Source: Azolla caroliniana (taxonomy: Eukaryota > Polypodiophyta). From it: a stretch of 64,000 bases of DNA. The position numbers and the translations under genes were made by a program. Where the stretch lies: assembly GCA_043228905.1 (NCBI GenBank), contig JBHGNT010000005.1:19034001-19098000 (forward strand), in the 5' to 3' direction. The notes below the pieces were generated by a model. That model was not told the DNA's origin and did not search any database. It worked only from the letters and a program-made list of their open reading frames with translations. This document shows positions 1 to 11,365 of this stretch, in pieces. Numbering within the stretch: position 1 is the stretch's first letter; every line of letters starts with the position of its first letter.

Positions 1-1234
1 TTTCATGATGTTAGAACCTACATAGATGTGAGCCGTGAAAAGATTATACAAATATATTACAGAAGTCAAGAATGTGCATGATCATATATTGTCAAAACAT
101 GCTTGGAAGATAGGATCAAGGTACAGAAAACTAATAAGAGAAATCCTCTCATCTATTTAGGTGCTTCATACCACAAAATGGTTTAAAAAAATGGGGAATT
201 GAATATCTATTGCATCTCTAAAGGGATGGATCCTATGAAGTGTGTGATAATTGAGGATGGATGACTAGATACACTAAGGATGAAGCAACAAGGTGCTCAA
301 AATGTCAAATTTCAAATACCACAGTACAAATATTAACCCTCAATGTTTACCTCAATATAGTGTGAGAATGTTAAAACCTATCTAACCATATCTCGATATC
401 CCCATGAGCTTTACCTCTCAAAGAGCCCTTACACTTGTTTCAACTCAATCACATAAGTTGGGTGTTCAGATATCATCAAGTATGAAGATATGCAATGAAA
501 ATCTAATGGAGGATGAACATGACTTACTTCTCGTATGCTTAACATTTAATGTAATTCATGAGAAATATGATGACTTGACGAGCATGATAAATCAAGTGTC
601 ATACTAGTCAAATCTCCACCAAGAAGGGTGCACATAAATGTGTGTGCATCATTTTCACATGAAGAGTTTTACTACAGAGTAACCCCCTTCTTAGGAAGGA
701 TTCACATACAAGATGAAATGTTTATTTGGTTGCATGGATCAAATTTGGCCTCCTCGTGGATGATAAACATCTTATCTAATCTCAATCTCTTTGTATCTCA
801 CGAAGTTTCTTCTAGGCAATATATAAACTCCATATATGCTCATACTTTTTGAGATTAGATCACTTCCCATTGAAAGCATTCATTGGATGAGCTCATAAAG
901 AAACATTAGGGCCAAAAAGAGGGAATATAGGGGATTTTTTGTCCCCTTGGTATTCACTTCGTTTGTATTTTCTTCAATCTCTATTAAGATAGTAGGGATA
1001 AATACTTGGTGTTTCTCTCAAACCCCTACTATCTAGTAAGGGCAACATTATGTAAGTGTTTTTTATCCCATGCATCATCTTTCTAATACCCCTAAGGAAG
1101 TAAAATATCATTATCATCTATTCCCCCAGTATAGCTAGTTTTGGAAACACTTTACTACTATCAATTGTGTTGTCGCCCTTCAAGTGTTAATGGAAGAAAG
1201 TCATTTGAAAGGTAAAGATTACATTGTTTCTTTG
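1..1234. other. AT-rich sequence, no supported gene
   Basis: Short open frames exist (404-607 and 628-852 on the plus strand) but they show no recognisable domain, have no promoter or splice context, and are of a length expected by chance. It could be the far-decayed 5' part of the LINE that follows, but I see no endonuclease motif. Confidence 0.4.
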
Positions 1235-2060
1235 TAGACTCAACAAGGCTATTGATATGGTTCCTCATGAACATCCATGGAGATACATGGAATAACTCAA
1301 GGTATCAAGTGAATATATGCTTGCAATTTCTCGAATCTATGATGTGATAGACCATATGCATATGGAAGATACAATTTTGGTTTCATTTCATTAGAAGTGT
1401 AGGTTTTAGGCAAGGATGCCTATTCTCACCAACTTTCTATGGTTTCTGCAATGATGAATTGGAAAAAATGGTTGACAAATTTGAAAAGCAATAATACATT
1501 GAAGAAGTTACCATTTAGAATACAACTATCTTGCTTTTGTTATATATGGATGATGTGATGTTTGTTGCAAATACTTTTGAAGATTCCCAATAGCTTACGA
1601 ATGTACAAGAAAACTTTTGCATGTGTAGTAAGTTGAGTTTCAATAACTCTAAAAGAAAGTTATGCACGTGAAGAGTCAAAATGGCGATAACCATCCATTG
1701 TGTACAACATTGAGCCCCTTGAAACAGTAGAAAGATTAAAATACCTTGGGCCCGAGGTTCTATCAATCATAGGAATGAATGTGTTACCTACCTCTTAGAA
1801 GTAGGAAAGAGGTTTTACAATGCATTTGAGAACATATACAATGGGGGATAAATTAAATGTTGGGTTCTCAAGAAATGTCCCTTTAATGCTTTTGGTGATA
1901 CCATTGCTTCTCTATCTTGTCAAAATATGGGGTGATAACATCCCTAAGTTCACTTGAAAAGAGTTTGAAATGTCCTAAAGTGCTCTCTTATGAACATTCT
2001 TCAACTCAATCTACAATAGCGCTGGTTCTTGACACTAGATAACTTCTCTTTGAGATTATG
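1235..2060 (+). pseudogene. Decayed LINE (non-LTR) reverse transcriptase
   Basis: Broken plus-strand frames read in order as blocks of a plant non-LTR reverse transcriptase. KAIDMVPHEHPWRYME lies near 1240-1295. GFRQGCLFSPTFYGF near 1400-1445 matches the usual G-x-x-Q-G-C-P-L-S-P block with P changed to F. LLLLYMDDVMFVANT near 1528-1575 is the Y-x-D-D catalytic box. KLSFNNSKRK, then YNIEPLETVERLKYLG, then LLLYLVKIWGDNIPKFT follow near 1650-1960. Several stops and frameshifts interrupt it and no endonuclease is seen, so it is a dead, 5'-truncated copy. Identification rests on the block order; family name is not assigned. Confidence 0.72.
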
Positions 2061-2676
2061 ATCATGGAAAGGAAATTTCTAAAAAAAAGCCTCATATTAT
2101 TTTCTTCGGATCGCGTGGTAGGCAGATCAAAAGATTTAGAAGACATATAGAAGCCAAATTCTAAGTTTTAGACGTATGTAAGATATGAGGAAAGGGTTTG
2201 GAAGATGGGGTGAATCACATTTGTCTTAGGATGTGGCAAAATAAATCTTTGTGATGAGGTTTTTTGTTGTTGTAAAAACAATGTATCATGCCTTAGGAAA
2301 GATTTGGAGGGCCCATGTTTCACACATTATATAACATATATTGTAAGAAGCTATAAAAACATCTTTGCACATTAATGCCATCATTTTAATATATATAGTA
2401 TAAAGCTATTGATTAGTATCCACAATTCATGTCATCCTTTCCATATGGCTCAACTCACATTCTCTTCAGTGTAAGACGACATGCAAATAGACTTGTGGAC
2501 TATGCAAGTTTTTCAAGCCCAATCCCTACACACATTCCTCTGATGGTCAAATTATGCACTCTTAATTGCTTGAAAATTGAGATTGACTAGTCAATCTACA
2601 CGTACTAGTAACTACAAGAAAATATTTCACTTCTGAATCAATAGGTCATATTTAAGATTCGAGGACAATAATAAAA

Positions 2677-2703
2677 TCTCTCTCTCTCTCTTTCTCTCTC
2701 TCT
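2677..2703 (+). repeat. (CT)n microsatellite
   Basis: An almost pure CT run with a single T insertion. CT runs of this kind recur across the window, both free and inside LTRs. Confidence 0.9.
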
Positions 2704-2895
2704 AAATAATGGCTTTCATTACGAAAGAAAAAACACCACCATGACTAACTAATTACAAAAGTATAGAACCCTTCTATCTATCTAGGGATCTAAAGACTAA
2801 TACGACTCCAAACTCAATGCCACTCAAGGCGAATATGATGATATGTGACATTGCAGAGTTCTCTCTCGTTCTGGTTGAGATTTCGTGACTTCTCT

Positions 2896-2896
<1 letters not shown>

Positions 2897-2930
<34 letters not shown>
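2897..2930 (+). repeat. (CT)n microsatellite
   Basis: Pure CT dinucleotide run of about 34 bases. Confidence 0.92.
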
Positions 2931-2932
<2 letters not shown>

Positions 2933-3399
2933 ATGCAATTAGATCATACGACATTTATGTATTGAAGGACTAAAACGCGTAAAGTTTAACCATAGTGCAA
3001 GGCAATTACATTTGTGTAAACTTTAAAGAGCACCGATGCATGCCAAGATATTTGAGGTGTTGCAAAAGACAATGCTCCAAAATGATGCAACACTAGATTG
3101 CAAAATGGAAAGCTTTCAAGCATGTAATTTATTTATACACAGAGTTCAATCATTATTTAGTTTCTTTCTTCATCCTATAAAATCTTTATTTTGAGAGATC
3201 GGAGTTGAAAAATAAATTAACCTCATAAAATATAATCTCTCTTTAAGTACAATATTTCTTCTACTTCAATCACCATTTTGCATAAACATGAGGCCTCTAG
3301 ATCAAGAGAATCAAGATAGGAAATATACTTATCACATGACACACATTTGAACATTATCATAGTTGCATTGGCTGTACTTGGCCTACATGTAAAGTTTTT

Positions 3400-3420
3400 T
3401 CTCTCTCTCTCTCTCTCTCT
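3400..3420 (+). repeat. (CT)n microsatellite
   Basis: CT dinucleotide run of about 20 bases. Confidence 0.9.
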
Positions 3421-3849
3421 AATAAATTATAACTCTCCCTGTAGCCCATTCCTTCTTAAATGAACATAGAGCATTCGCATTCATTTGTCTCACTTTCCTC
3501 CATTCCTAATAAATCTAGCCCATTTCCTCCATCCCATGATGCCTTCTTGTCCTTTTATCCCTTTATTGGGAAGTCCTATCACGATATTTCTTTTCCCATA
3601 AATGCACCTCCTTGACTTACCTATTGATTTTAAGATGCATCACATCAATCGTACGCATTGCAAGACCATTTATCATACCAACTCAAAGCTTACAAACACT
3701 TATATTACATAGACATTGAACAAAAGCATAATGTACGATGTGCATATGGGGTTAACATAGTAAAATTTGTTTAAAAAAAGTGTTGTTTGTACGATTTCTT
3801 GTTCTTTGTACTAAAAAATGAATTATTATCATGATCATCTAGTTTTTAA

Positions 3850-3900
3850 AACTGTGTGGTTCATAATCTTGAGGTTGTGGGTTCAAAGTATATTGGGTGC
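3850..3900 (+). repeat. tRNA-like remnant (possible SINE or tRNA pseudogene)
   Basis: The segment GTGGTTCATAATCTTGAGG followed by TTGTGGGTTCAAAG resembles the anticodon arm (TTCATAA, CAT anticodon) and the T arm/B box (GGTTCAAA) of a tRNA, with the expected spacing. No acceptor stem or clear D arm can be drawn, so it is not a functional tRNA. A tRNA-derived SINE or a chance match are both possible. Confidence 0.3.
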
Positions 3901-5029
3901 ATGATGGTTTGTGGGTATTTTGACTTAGACCACTACAATCTGTGGACCTCCACATACTTCACATGGGATAGATGTGACATCCTACAATAGTTATCATTAC
4001 ACAAGGGGCCTTATTGAACATAAGCTACCCATATATAATATACATTTAACATAGACCACTCCTTTGTTGGACCTAGTTACATGGTTATTGATTGACTCCA
4101 AAACCCTGCCAATGTCCTAGTATTTTGGCACTTTTTTCTTGACATTATATTGTTGTGCATTATGTCATACATAGTACTATCATTGTCAAGGTACATAAGT
4201 GGCAACATGAACCAATGCTCATGGATGGGAGTTTTGATAGAGAAGTTAACAACCAGATTTTATGAAAATCTCAATCTATAAATGCGCAAAGTCCATATAG
4301 GTGTAACCTTATGGATATCAAGTTAAAAATTCACAATATAACATATAAGCTCTTGTTCTCAATTGGCAAGGTCACTTGAAGGTGAAGGTTAATAGATTTA
4401 TACAAGTGAAAACTGTTAAGATTCTGATGGGAGCAAGAATAACTTGTAATTGTTTTAACTTTTAAGTAAAAGTGAATTCTGATGAATGTAAAGTAATAAG
4501 CATGACATTTGGTGATTTGGGAAACAAAGGCTAACGTCATTTATTATTCTTAAAATATGGGCATTCGGATGAATGGAGATATAACCATAAAGCATGGGTT
4601 CTTTGGCAAAGAAAGATCAAGAATTAAACCTTTGACATGTTGATAACCTTGGTATCTTAGCATCATATTATCAAATATGTAAGATTGTAATCTATGAGAC
4701 CTATATCCTTGCCTTTGATTTCTCCATTGAAGAATATGTATGCTAGACACATCATGCCAATCATCGTATGAGCCATATGTACCATACGTGCATTTGCATT
4801 CGAGTATGGTAAACACTCTCGAAGTACGGTAAATACCATATTTTAGTATTCATTATTTATTATAAGGTAAAACAATTTTTTTAAAAGTAAGAAAGTTAAG
4901 GTAAAAAACATAAAAAAATACAAGTGTGTTTTCATAATATATGTTTTCATTTGCAAATGTATGAAAAAGAATGTTTGCAAATGCATTTGAGTACGTTATG
5001 TACTATGATGTTAATAATTTGTTGAGGGC

Positions 5030-5890
5030 TTGAGCAGATCTAGAGGAGCTACATTATTTGCGGATAGCCAGAGCAGGGGCACTTGGCCCTATCCGAGTGT
5101 TGGCGCAAGCTGGTAACAATTGGAAGACAGACCCTAATGTTGCTAAGGTGGAACCCCACTAGAAGTTATGGGTCTACAATTGTCGCCCCCTTGCGGAACT
5201 AGAATGGGACCCATGGGATTTTAGGTGGAAACACATCGACAAATTGCGCCACTTCTTCGATTACAGTGTACTAAATTGGGTCGGGCTATACAATTGTGGT
5301 TGGATGGTCCCCTATGCAATGGTGGGCAGACATTGGGCATCCCTGACAAGGCGCTCAATACCTTTTGGAAGAGTCTTTGGCATCTCCATGTGCCTGAGAA
5401 GATCAAGCTATTTTGGTGGCAGATCGACCATAACGTGGTCCCTGTTGGCGAATGGCTAGGTAAACGTGGTGGCCCGATAGATTGCTCACTTTGTTCTTCA
5501 CCTATTGAGACTCTGAGACACTATTTGTGGGATTGCCCTCAAGCTCAGAGGGTATGGGACACAATGACTCACCTCGTAGCTGCATGTGAGGTGGAAGAAC
5601 AACATCGTGGAGCGCAATGGCTTGGATTGATCTCTCGGTTGATAGCTATACAGACGCCTTCAATGTAGAGAGTTGGTGCTCGGCTCGAGGTGGAACTATA
5701 GTACCAGCCCCACGTTGGTTGTTTCCTACTCACCTCCCACCCTCTCTTCGTTGTAGGCCACATGATCCGACTCGTACTGGTTGGTGATGAGGGCACAATA
5801 CCTACTTACATTAAGTAGTCAGTTTGAAAGGATATGTACGTAGTCTCATATTCTTGAACTCGGGCGGAGGGTGATTCCTTGATTTATGTA
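5030..5890 (+). pseudogene. LINE C-terminal end with zinc-binding RT domain
   Basis: Two overlapping plus-strand frames give the C-terminus of a plant LINE polyprotein. One frame reads LHYLRIARAGALGPIRVLA and then EWDPWDFRWKHIDKLRHFF. After a frameshift near 5265 a second frame continues with TKLGRAIQLWLDG, NTFWKSLWHLHVPEKIKLFWW and CSLCSSPIETLRHYLWDC. The last block has the spacing C-x2-C, H, C of the reverse-transcriptase zinc-binding (zf-RVT) domain. Stops follow near 5668. An A-rich stretch after 5940 may be the old poly(A) end. It is a dead 5'-truncated copy and probably a different family from the LINE at 1.2 kb. Confidence 0.72.
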
Positions 5891-6658
5891 TATTGTATAG
5901 TCTTTCTATAATAATCTTTCCTTGAGAAAGTAGCTTCTTCGTGGAAAAAAATAAATGTAATATAATATAAAAGCACAACACATATCATGACCATTAAATG
6001 CACATCATGTCCATATAAGAGAAACGCTGAAGTTATAAGTAGGGAAAAAATGTAGCCCAACCATAATCATCCAATGTGTTGTACTTAAAGGCTTGAGAGA
6101 AATGACATCAGGTAAAGAGAGAGTATTTATCATAATAAATAATTGTGGAGAAAAGAGCAAACTTTCTCACGTAAAACCAAATCTTCAAGTTGATGCATAA
6201 GGGCATGTGGAGATTGTACTAGCTACCAATGTTTGGCAAACTTTTTGACCCCTTCCAGAAATTTCCTTGCGTCTTTTTAAACTGATTGGATTTTCAAAAT
6301 TCCTATCAGCCATTTTCCTACTATGGTATATGCCATTCAGAATGAGAAATTAGCATTTTTTATCTAACCGTTCTTGTAAGTAAATTTTCACAATTGACGC
6401 ATCATATAACAAATCATAGAGCATACAAAGCTGATCGTCTTGGTAAAAGAGAAAAACAAATCATTACATTGCTTTAAAACATATTTCATAACATTAACAA
6501 AATTTCAATCTATGCTTGTGACTCTAAGAGAAGGGCACCTACAAACGTACAAGGAAATACTCATTATCATCTAGAGTATATAAAGCTTATAAGGTTATTT
6601 AAATAGTTGGCTACTCACTTCATCATTAAGCCAAAAATATCCATGATGAGTTGATCTT
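5891..6658. other. AT-rich sequence left of element A
   Basis: No gene or repeat is recognised. This is the left flank of element A. It does not resemble the copia coding sequence that flanks A on the right, which matters for the history of A. Confidence 0.45.
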
Positions 6659-6979
6659 TGTTGTAAACGCGACCGTCTAGGTGCGGAACAATCTCAACAC
6701 TCTTCTGTGAGGAGATCGTTGATAGATGCAATGAAGATTATTGATGGCAACTGAAACAGAATCAGGAAGGAAGATCAACAAGAATTCAAGAGAGAGAGAG
6801 AGACGTTAGACACAAGATGAACTATGTTTTCAACCACCCCAAAATTAGGTTACAAAGTCAGTTTATATACTGACTGACTGAGGGCAATTGCCCTTCTCAC
6901 TATTTACACAAATAGCCCGAACCTAGTATGTACAAAAGGAGACAATGTGAATACGTTCATTAGAGACCCACATTCAATA
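6659..6979 (-). repeat. 3' LTR of element A
   Basis: Starts TGTTGTAAACGC and ends ATTCAATA on the plus strand; the final C of the family terminus has become T. It contains a TATA-like TATATAAAC on the minus strand followed by a short CT tract, the promoter half of a copia LTR. It matches 29601-29923 over its length. Confidence 0.88.
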
Positions 6980-6994
6980 GTCCCCCGTAATGGG
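6980..6994 (-). promoter_or_regulatory. Polypurine tract of element A
   Basis: On the minus strand CCCATTACGGGGGA lies directly before the 3' LTR, the position of the plus-strand DNA primer. Nearly the same sequence sits in this position in elements B and C, so the three belong to related lineages. Confidence 0.75.
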
Positions 6995-7204
6995 CATATA
7001 CATCGAAATTCTGTAAATCAAAATAAATGTAGAATACATATTGATACAAATTTTTTGAACAAATCGAAATTTCGTTCGAGTCGGTGAACATCGAAAAACT
7101 AAAGACTAAACTAACCAAGGTTGGGGAAGCTAAAGCCAAACTTCGAACTATCGAATTTGATTGTTCGAAAATATCCTAAGTGTTTGACTTAATCAGACTA
7201 ATTC

Positions 7205-9800
7205 TTTGTTACACCCATCTGGTGCCGAAGGGATCAGAATCGATCCGTCGAAAGACACTTGGTCATCTCATCTGCGACATTATCGGTTGTAGATATCTTC
7301 TCAAGGCTGATTTTCCCTGAAATTAAGCAGTCCCCAACAAAGTGATATCGAACGTCGATGTGCTTTGAGGCTGATGAACCGGATTTTTCGATAGAGTGAC
7401 AACACCCTGACTGTCACTTTAGACAATTGGAGCCGAGTCGGATTCGACTTGTCAAAACGTGCAAGCCAGTCGACCGAGCCATAAGGCCTCTTTCGCCGCA
7501 TTAGACGCAACTACGTATTCGGCCTTGGTCGTTGATGTGGCAATGCACTCATGAAGTTTCGATTTCCATGAGATTGCTCCATTGCCGAACTTAAAGCATT
7601 ATCCGGTTGTCGATTTTCGATTGTCCACACAGTCGGCAAAGTTCGAGTCGGTATAGCCGACTACGCCTGAGGTGTCGTTCGGACCGAATAGAATCCCAAG
7701 GTCTTTTGTGCCCACCAGATATCCAAACACATGCTTTACTGCATTCCAGTGCGATCGGCAAGGGTTGTATTAATCTGCTGACGACCCCTACGACATGAGC
7801 AATCTCATGCCATGTCGCGACCATCATGTACATTAAGGAGCCAATTGCCGGTGCATACGGTACCGACTTCATAATGTGCCCCTCTGAACCGGATGTCGGG
7901 CAGTCTCGCTAGGACAACCGAAGGCTAATGGGGAGCAGGGTTGAAGCAGATTTAGCCGATTGCATGTTGAAGCGTTCGAGGACACGTGTAATATAGTCTA
8001 ATTGGGACAGAAACAATTGTCTTTGATTTTGATTCTGACTAAACAAGACCGAGGTCCTTCATGGCAAACTTCAACCATAGCTTGCCTATCGGAGATTAGC
8101 ATGTCGTCCACGTAGATGATGAGGAAGATGGGTGACCCATCTCGAGCAGTTTTTGTGAAGAGACAATGGTCCTCATGGCTCTTCGAGAAGCCGATTGACT
8201 GAATGAAGTCATCGAACTTCTTATACCAATGTTGTGGCGCCTGTTTCAAGTTGTAAAGACTCTTCTTGAGTTCACAGACTAGATGTTCTTGGCCGGGTGC
8301 GATGAAGCCTTTAGGCTACTCCATATAAATTTCTTCCTCTAGATCACCATGGAGGAATGCTGTTTTGACTTCTAGTTGAATCAACTCCAAATTCTCGGCT
8401 GCCACGACGCCGGGCATAAAGTGGAGGGTTGTCATTTTCACCACTGGTGAAAACATTTCGTCGAAATCGATGCCATATTCTTGTTGAAACCCTTTCGCAA
8501 CTATTTTGGCCTTGAATTTTGGGGTGGCCGAATCAAACGTCTCTTTAATTCTATAGACCCATTTGCACGGAAGAGCACGCCGATTTTTCGGTAGTTCGAC
8601 CAAGTCCCAAGTTTGGTTTGTTCGAATGGAGTTCATCTCGGACTCCATTACCAGATGCCAGGTGGCCGAATCGGCAGATGCCAATGCTTCTTTGTATGAC
8701 ATTGGTTCTTCGGCGTTCGTAAAGAAGATTCTAGGAGAGTATCTCTCCGGGGGCTGCGACAGTCTCTCAGATCTTCGAGATATGATTGGACTAGTCGCAT
8801 CGGGTGTTGAAGTCCGATGGTCAGAAGCCGAAACATTCGGTTGTGTTGAGTCGAATGTTGCCGAGTTAGTACTAGAGGTTTCAGGTACCCGTGAAGCCGA
8901 TCTTGTCTGAAAGCATTTCAGTTTTTGGCTGGACTGATTTTCGACCATAGTGAGACAATCGGAAAAAATCGAGAACACTCGATCTTTAGTTTTAATTGGG
9001 TAAGCCCACACCTTCTGAGTCGAGTTGTCAATAAAGTTGACGAAATACAAGGCACCGTTGAGAGAGTAATGTGGCATAGGACCACAGATGTTCGAGTGGA
9101 CCAAATCGAGGGGACTCGATTCTCTCGGTGCTGATGTCGGATGTGATGCGGCTATCTGTTTGCCGTACTGGCAATGCTCGCATAACTGATGATCAGAGAA
9201 GGAGAGTTTAGGGATGTATCCAGCTCTAGATAAATGCGTGATGCCAGCCTTGTTGAGGTGTCCGAGTCGTCCATGCCATAGTGATGACACTGGAATGTCG
9301 ACCAAGAACAAGTCACCGTCTCTGAGTGTAACATATAACGGGTACAACGAGTGTACTTTCGGTCCTCGAGCAAGGAGGAGGTTCCCTCTGTGGAGTGTCC
9401 ATCCTCATGATTAGAAGCCGGCACGGATACTGTCTTCATCCAATTGTCCGACTGAGATCAATGGACTTGAGAGCTCAGGTACATGTCAGACATTATGTAG
9501 TACCACTGTAGAGCCACCCGGAAGGTTGAGCTCTACTGTATCGATTCCAATTATTGCGCAATGCTATGAATTTCCGACTCAAACTGAGTCGGAATGTCGG
9601 GCTGATTATTGCCGAAATTGGGATTGATGAGGGGTCACATGAAAGGACGCACCCGAATCCAAGAGCCATGTGCTCAATTCCTCAGTCGTAAGCAGAACTT
9701 CTGATTCGAGTGGGTTTTCAATGGATAGAATATTCGGGTCGTTTGACAATACTTTGGCTGAGGAGCCGATGTAGTTGACCTCCTCATGCCGGTCACTCTT
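7205..9800 (-). pseudogene. Element A pol (protease to RNase H), internally deleted
   Basis: Minus-strand fragments in order: protease WLLDSGASFHVT near 9650-9700; integrase N-terminal zinc region HGRLGHLNKAGITHLSRAG to ENQSSQKLKCFQT (9347 to about 8907); connector and reverse transcriptase start (TWDLVELPKNRRALPCKWVY, VKTAFLHGDLEEEIYME) ending at 8316; YVDDMLIS reverse transcriptase box near 8100; RNase H pieces to about 7205. Compared with element B, the integrase core is missing: after KCFQT the frame jumps to RSASRVPETSS, removing the catalytic D-D-E region without breaking the frame. Stops and frameshifts follow from 8249 downwards. Non-functional. Confidence 0.82.
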
Positions 9801-9917
9801 CTGATCTGCTCGTTGAGCCTTATCGTTTTTGGCCTTTAGTGCATGGCAATAAGCTTTAATGTGTCCGGGTTTCTTGCAATAATTGCAGACTTGATTATCC
9901 CGGGACTTTCTCCGACT

Positions 9918-10565
9918 TCACTGGTTGTTTGGTTGTCGTGAAGAACCTCTTCCTTGACTGTTCGATCGGTTGGTCGAACCTTGTACTACATACGCGTTAT
10001 TGGCCGAATCGTTTACAAATGATTTCCTCCGAGCCGCTTCAGTCAGAATTGCGCTTGTGACTGAGGAGTATTTAACGGCCATAGCAGATGTGTTGCAGAT
10101 GGTTGTGACGAAAGTTTCCCACGAAGGGGGAAGACTACTCATAAGCAACATTGCTCTTAGTTCATCCTCGATAGTCGTCCCCTGAGCTGAAATTTGGGAG
10201 GTTGGACTTTCGTACTCATTGAGGTATGCCTGGACCGAAGCTGATTCTTTCATCTGAAGGTTATAAAGGCTCCGTATCAAGTATATCTTCGTGGCGGCGA
10301 CCTTCTTTTCGTAAGTGTCTGAAAGTGTCTTCCATAGTTGGAAGACAATCAAACACGATTGCACCGTAAAGTAGACAGACTCCGATAGGTGCATCCGAAT
10401 AGTGGCTCGGACAATTCTGTCGAGCTTCTCCCATTTAAGCGGCTTGTATCCTTCTGGAGCATTTTCGTTTTCGATGGGGTTGATTTGCCCCTTTACTATT
10501 AAATAGTCTTACATATGCTCCTTCCAGAAGTTGAAGTTTGATCCGTCGAACTTCCTTAGACTCAT
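9918..10565 (-). pseudogene. Element A gag
   Basis: Starts MSLRKFDGSNFNFWKEHM on the minus strand; the same start is used in element B. A stop follows soon after, then the frame continues with LDRIVRATIRMHLSESVYF and the copia gag core (LWKTLSDTYEKKVAATK, SSLPPSWETFVTT). A further stop separates it from the zinc knuckle CNYCKKPGHIKAYC (C-x2-C-x4-H-x4-C) at about 9840-9890, which is intact. Gag would form the virus-like particle and bind RNA. Nonsense changes make it inactive. Confidence 0.82.
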
Positions 10566-10930
10566 CTCTGACGAGCAGGATGTTGATGCCATATGTGTCG
10601 ATTTTGGGAGGCCTTGTTCGGGGTTGGCTACGAACAGTGGTTGGGTGCAAAAGATTGGCTCACCCGAATTCGTTCTAGTCGAGTTTGAACACAAGCCGAA
10701 TTTGATTCGAAATTCGGGAGACTCGATCCGAAGTGACTACGATTGACTAGCCTAGTCGAGTTGGACCCTAGTATGTCGATTTGATTTTGAATGTCGATTT
10801 TCGAACACAGAGTATGTGCCGATTATCCATGCTGATTCTGCTTCAGGTGACTACGACAATGAGAAGAATGGATTCGGCTAATCTTTCCGAATGTTTTCTG
10901 GCCGAATGAAGCACGCAGGGGGGTTGTTCC
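10566..10930 (-). other. Element A leader, left part
   Basis: Non-coding sequence between gag and the insertion point of element C; it resumes at 29261. The block with GTTGGCTACGAAC is shared with the leader of element B (near 24915), which helps define the insert in B. Confidence 0.65.
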
Positions 10931-11217
10931 TGTGGTGAGTGTTCGATGTTTATGCGGAAGTGTTTGTTCGGATCATTCGGCTATAAACAATAAACAACGT
11001 AAATAGAAAGTAGAGAGGGCAGATTGAGACTTACACAAATACAAGCTTTAATGGAAAGCTTCTTATTTTCTGCACAGAGTGTTTTCTCCCTCAGAGTTTA
11101 CACTCGTCATCATCTATTACAATATTAGGTATTCGCTTATGTACTAAGACCTAACTTATTAATGTGTTCACACTAGGACGGATACAAGGTGGAAGGAGTC
11201 AGCCTTTTATGCGAACA
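10931..11217 (-). repeat. 3' LTR of element C
   Basis: Matches 28966-29255 over nearly its whole length (shared blocks AAATAGAAAGTAGAGAGGGC, TTTACACTCGTCATCATC, ACGGATACAAGGTGGAAGG). It is followed at 11218 by the polypurine tract, read on the minus strand as CCTTTTACGGGGGAG. Confidence 0.88.
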
Positions 11218-11365
11218 AACTCCCCCGTAAAAGGACTACTCTTTCTTGTATGTACAAGTGCTTGGGGTTATCTCCCTCGTAAACCTAGATTACAAATTTA
11301 ACTAGATCTTATGTTACAAGTCTGTCGGCAAGTAGCCGAGTCGGCAGAGGTATAGTATGAGTGTT

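Larger units (their letters stand above)
2061..5029. other. AT-rich intergenic stretch with CT microsatellites
   Basis: No coding region can be supported. It holds three CT runs (separate entries) and a tRNA-like patch near 3.87 kb. The short open frames on the minus strand at 4331-4540 and 4550-4816 show no domain. Confidence 0.5.

Noticed and set aside
404-852. Two short open frames near the left edge
   Set aside because: No domain, no homologous neighbour, length expected by chance in AT-rich DNA.
6640-6670. Second hammerhead (GATGAG near 6645) and other CTGATGA-like sites
   Set aside because: None has a following stem II with GAAA and a closing stem; only the site at 24647 meets all requirements.
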